DNA from: an uncultured Enterovibrio sp.
GTDB taxonomy: Bacteria > Pseudomonadota > Gammaproteobacteria > Enterobacterales > Vibrionaceae
Assembly (NCBI GenBank): GCA_947040595.1
Contig: CAMRBZ010000002.1
Coordinates: 1-48,654 of the forward strand
Direction of reading: 5' to 3'
DNA length: 48,654 nucleotides
In this document: in pieces, positions 48,533-48,654 of the stretch
Position numbering within the stretch: the stretch's first letter is position 1
Layout of the letters: each line of letters starts with the position of its first letter
Notes under the pieces: model-generated
Seen by the model: the letters and a program-made list of their open reading frames with translations, nothing else
Told to the model about the DNA's origin: nothing
Databases searched by the model: none
Translations under genes and position numbers: made by a program

Positions 48533-48654
48533 TATACCCAAGACACTTGAAGATGCGTGTAAGCGGCAAACGAGCGAAGGCCCTGAGCATAGATGAGCTA
48601 TGTGATTGGCCTGAGCGAGAGCAGGCAACACCCACGCAGTTTCAAAGGCGACGG
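48533..48654 (+). repeat. ERIC/IRU element, cut by the window end
   Basis: Begins TATACCCAAGACACTTGAAG and runs to the last base of the window (GGCGACGG), lacking only the final GTATA. It follows the previous copy in the same orientation after 23 bases. Confidence 0.93.

Overview
The window is chromosomal DNA of a low-GC gammaproteobacterium near the Vibrionales/Aeromonadales/Enterobacterales group. Three things point there. Gene order follows the enteric/vibrio pattern: purH-purD, yjaH-hupA, yjaG, hemE and rsd together, and uvrD, xerC, DUF484, dapF, lysA, lptM and cyaY together. The intergenic spaces are full of ERIC/IRU repeats of about 127 bp. Regulatory sites look enteric: a PurR operator before purH and a LexA box before uvrD. 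The TTG-started lysA inside the dapF operon and the KdkA/OpsX-type lipopolysaccharide genes look more Vibrio- or Pasteurella-like than E. coli-like. I cannot name the genus.

Layout. 0-2.5 kb: an AT-rich, isolated gene for a SopB/IpgD-type inositol phosphate phosphatase, a type III secretion effector family. 2.5-12.4 kb: ppnP, purine synthesis (purH-purD), the DUF1481 lipoprotein gene yjaH, HU, a CNNM/CBS membrane protein, yjaG, hemE and rsd. 12.5-18.2 kb: lipopolysaccharide inner core genes (waaA, kdkA, opsX-like, waaE, a second GT9 heptosyltransferase) ending in coaD. 18.7-24.6 kb: ilvC, polA with a probable Spot 42 RNA gene downstream, and two small conserved-looking proteins of unknown role. 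24.9-33.6 kb: gntX/comF, nfuA, a MATE transporter, recQ, yhhQ behind a probable preQ1-I riboswitch, a yaiL-type gene and an RluA-family pseudouridine synthase. 33.7-36.3 kb: an IS3-type remnant, then a 1.4 kb AT-rich gene-free stretch with clustered GATC sites and DnaA boxes, then a SemiSWEET gene. 36.3-41 kb: ggt with a secreted DUF2780 protein, and uvrD. 41.3-43.7 kb: a four-gene bufferin-type operon (DUF2282 precursor, DUF692/MNIO enzyme, DUF2063 partner, DoxX), predicted to make a modified copper-binding peptide. 44-48.3 kb: the tightly overlapped lptM-lysA-dapF-DUF484-xerC operon, and cyaY.

Most genes are housekeeping: nucleotide, haem, lysine, peptidoglycan and LPS precursors, and DNA repair and segregation. 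The accessory layer is the effector gene, the bufferin operon, the IS remnant and about twenty complete or partial ERIC elements. Two of these are mirror-image derivatives in which both ends are the same ERIC terminus. No rRNA, tRNA, CRISPR array or prophage was seen.
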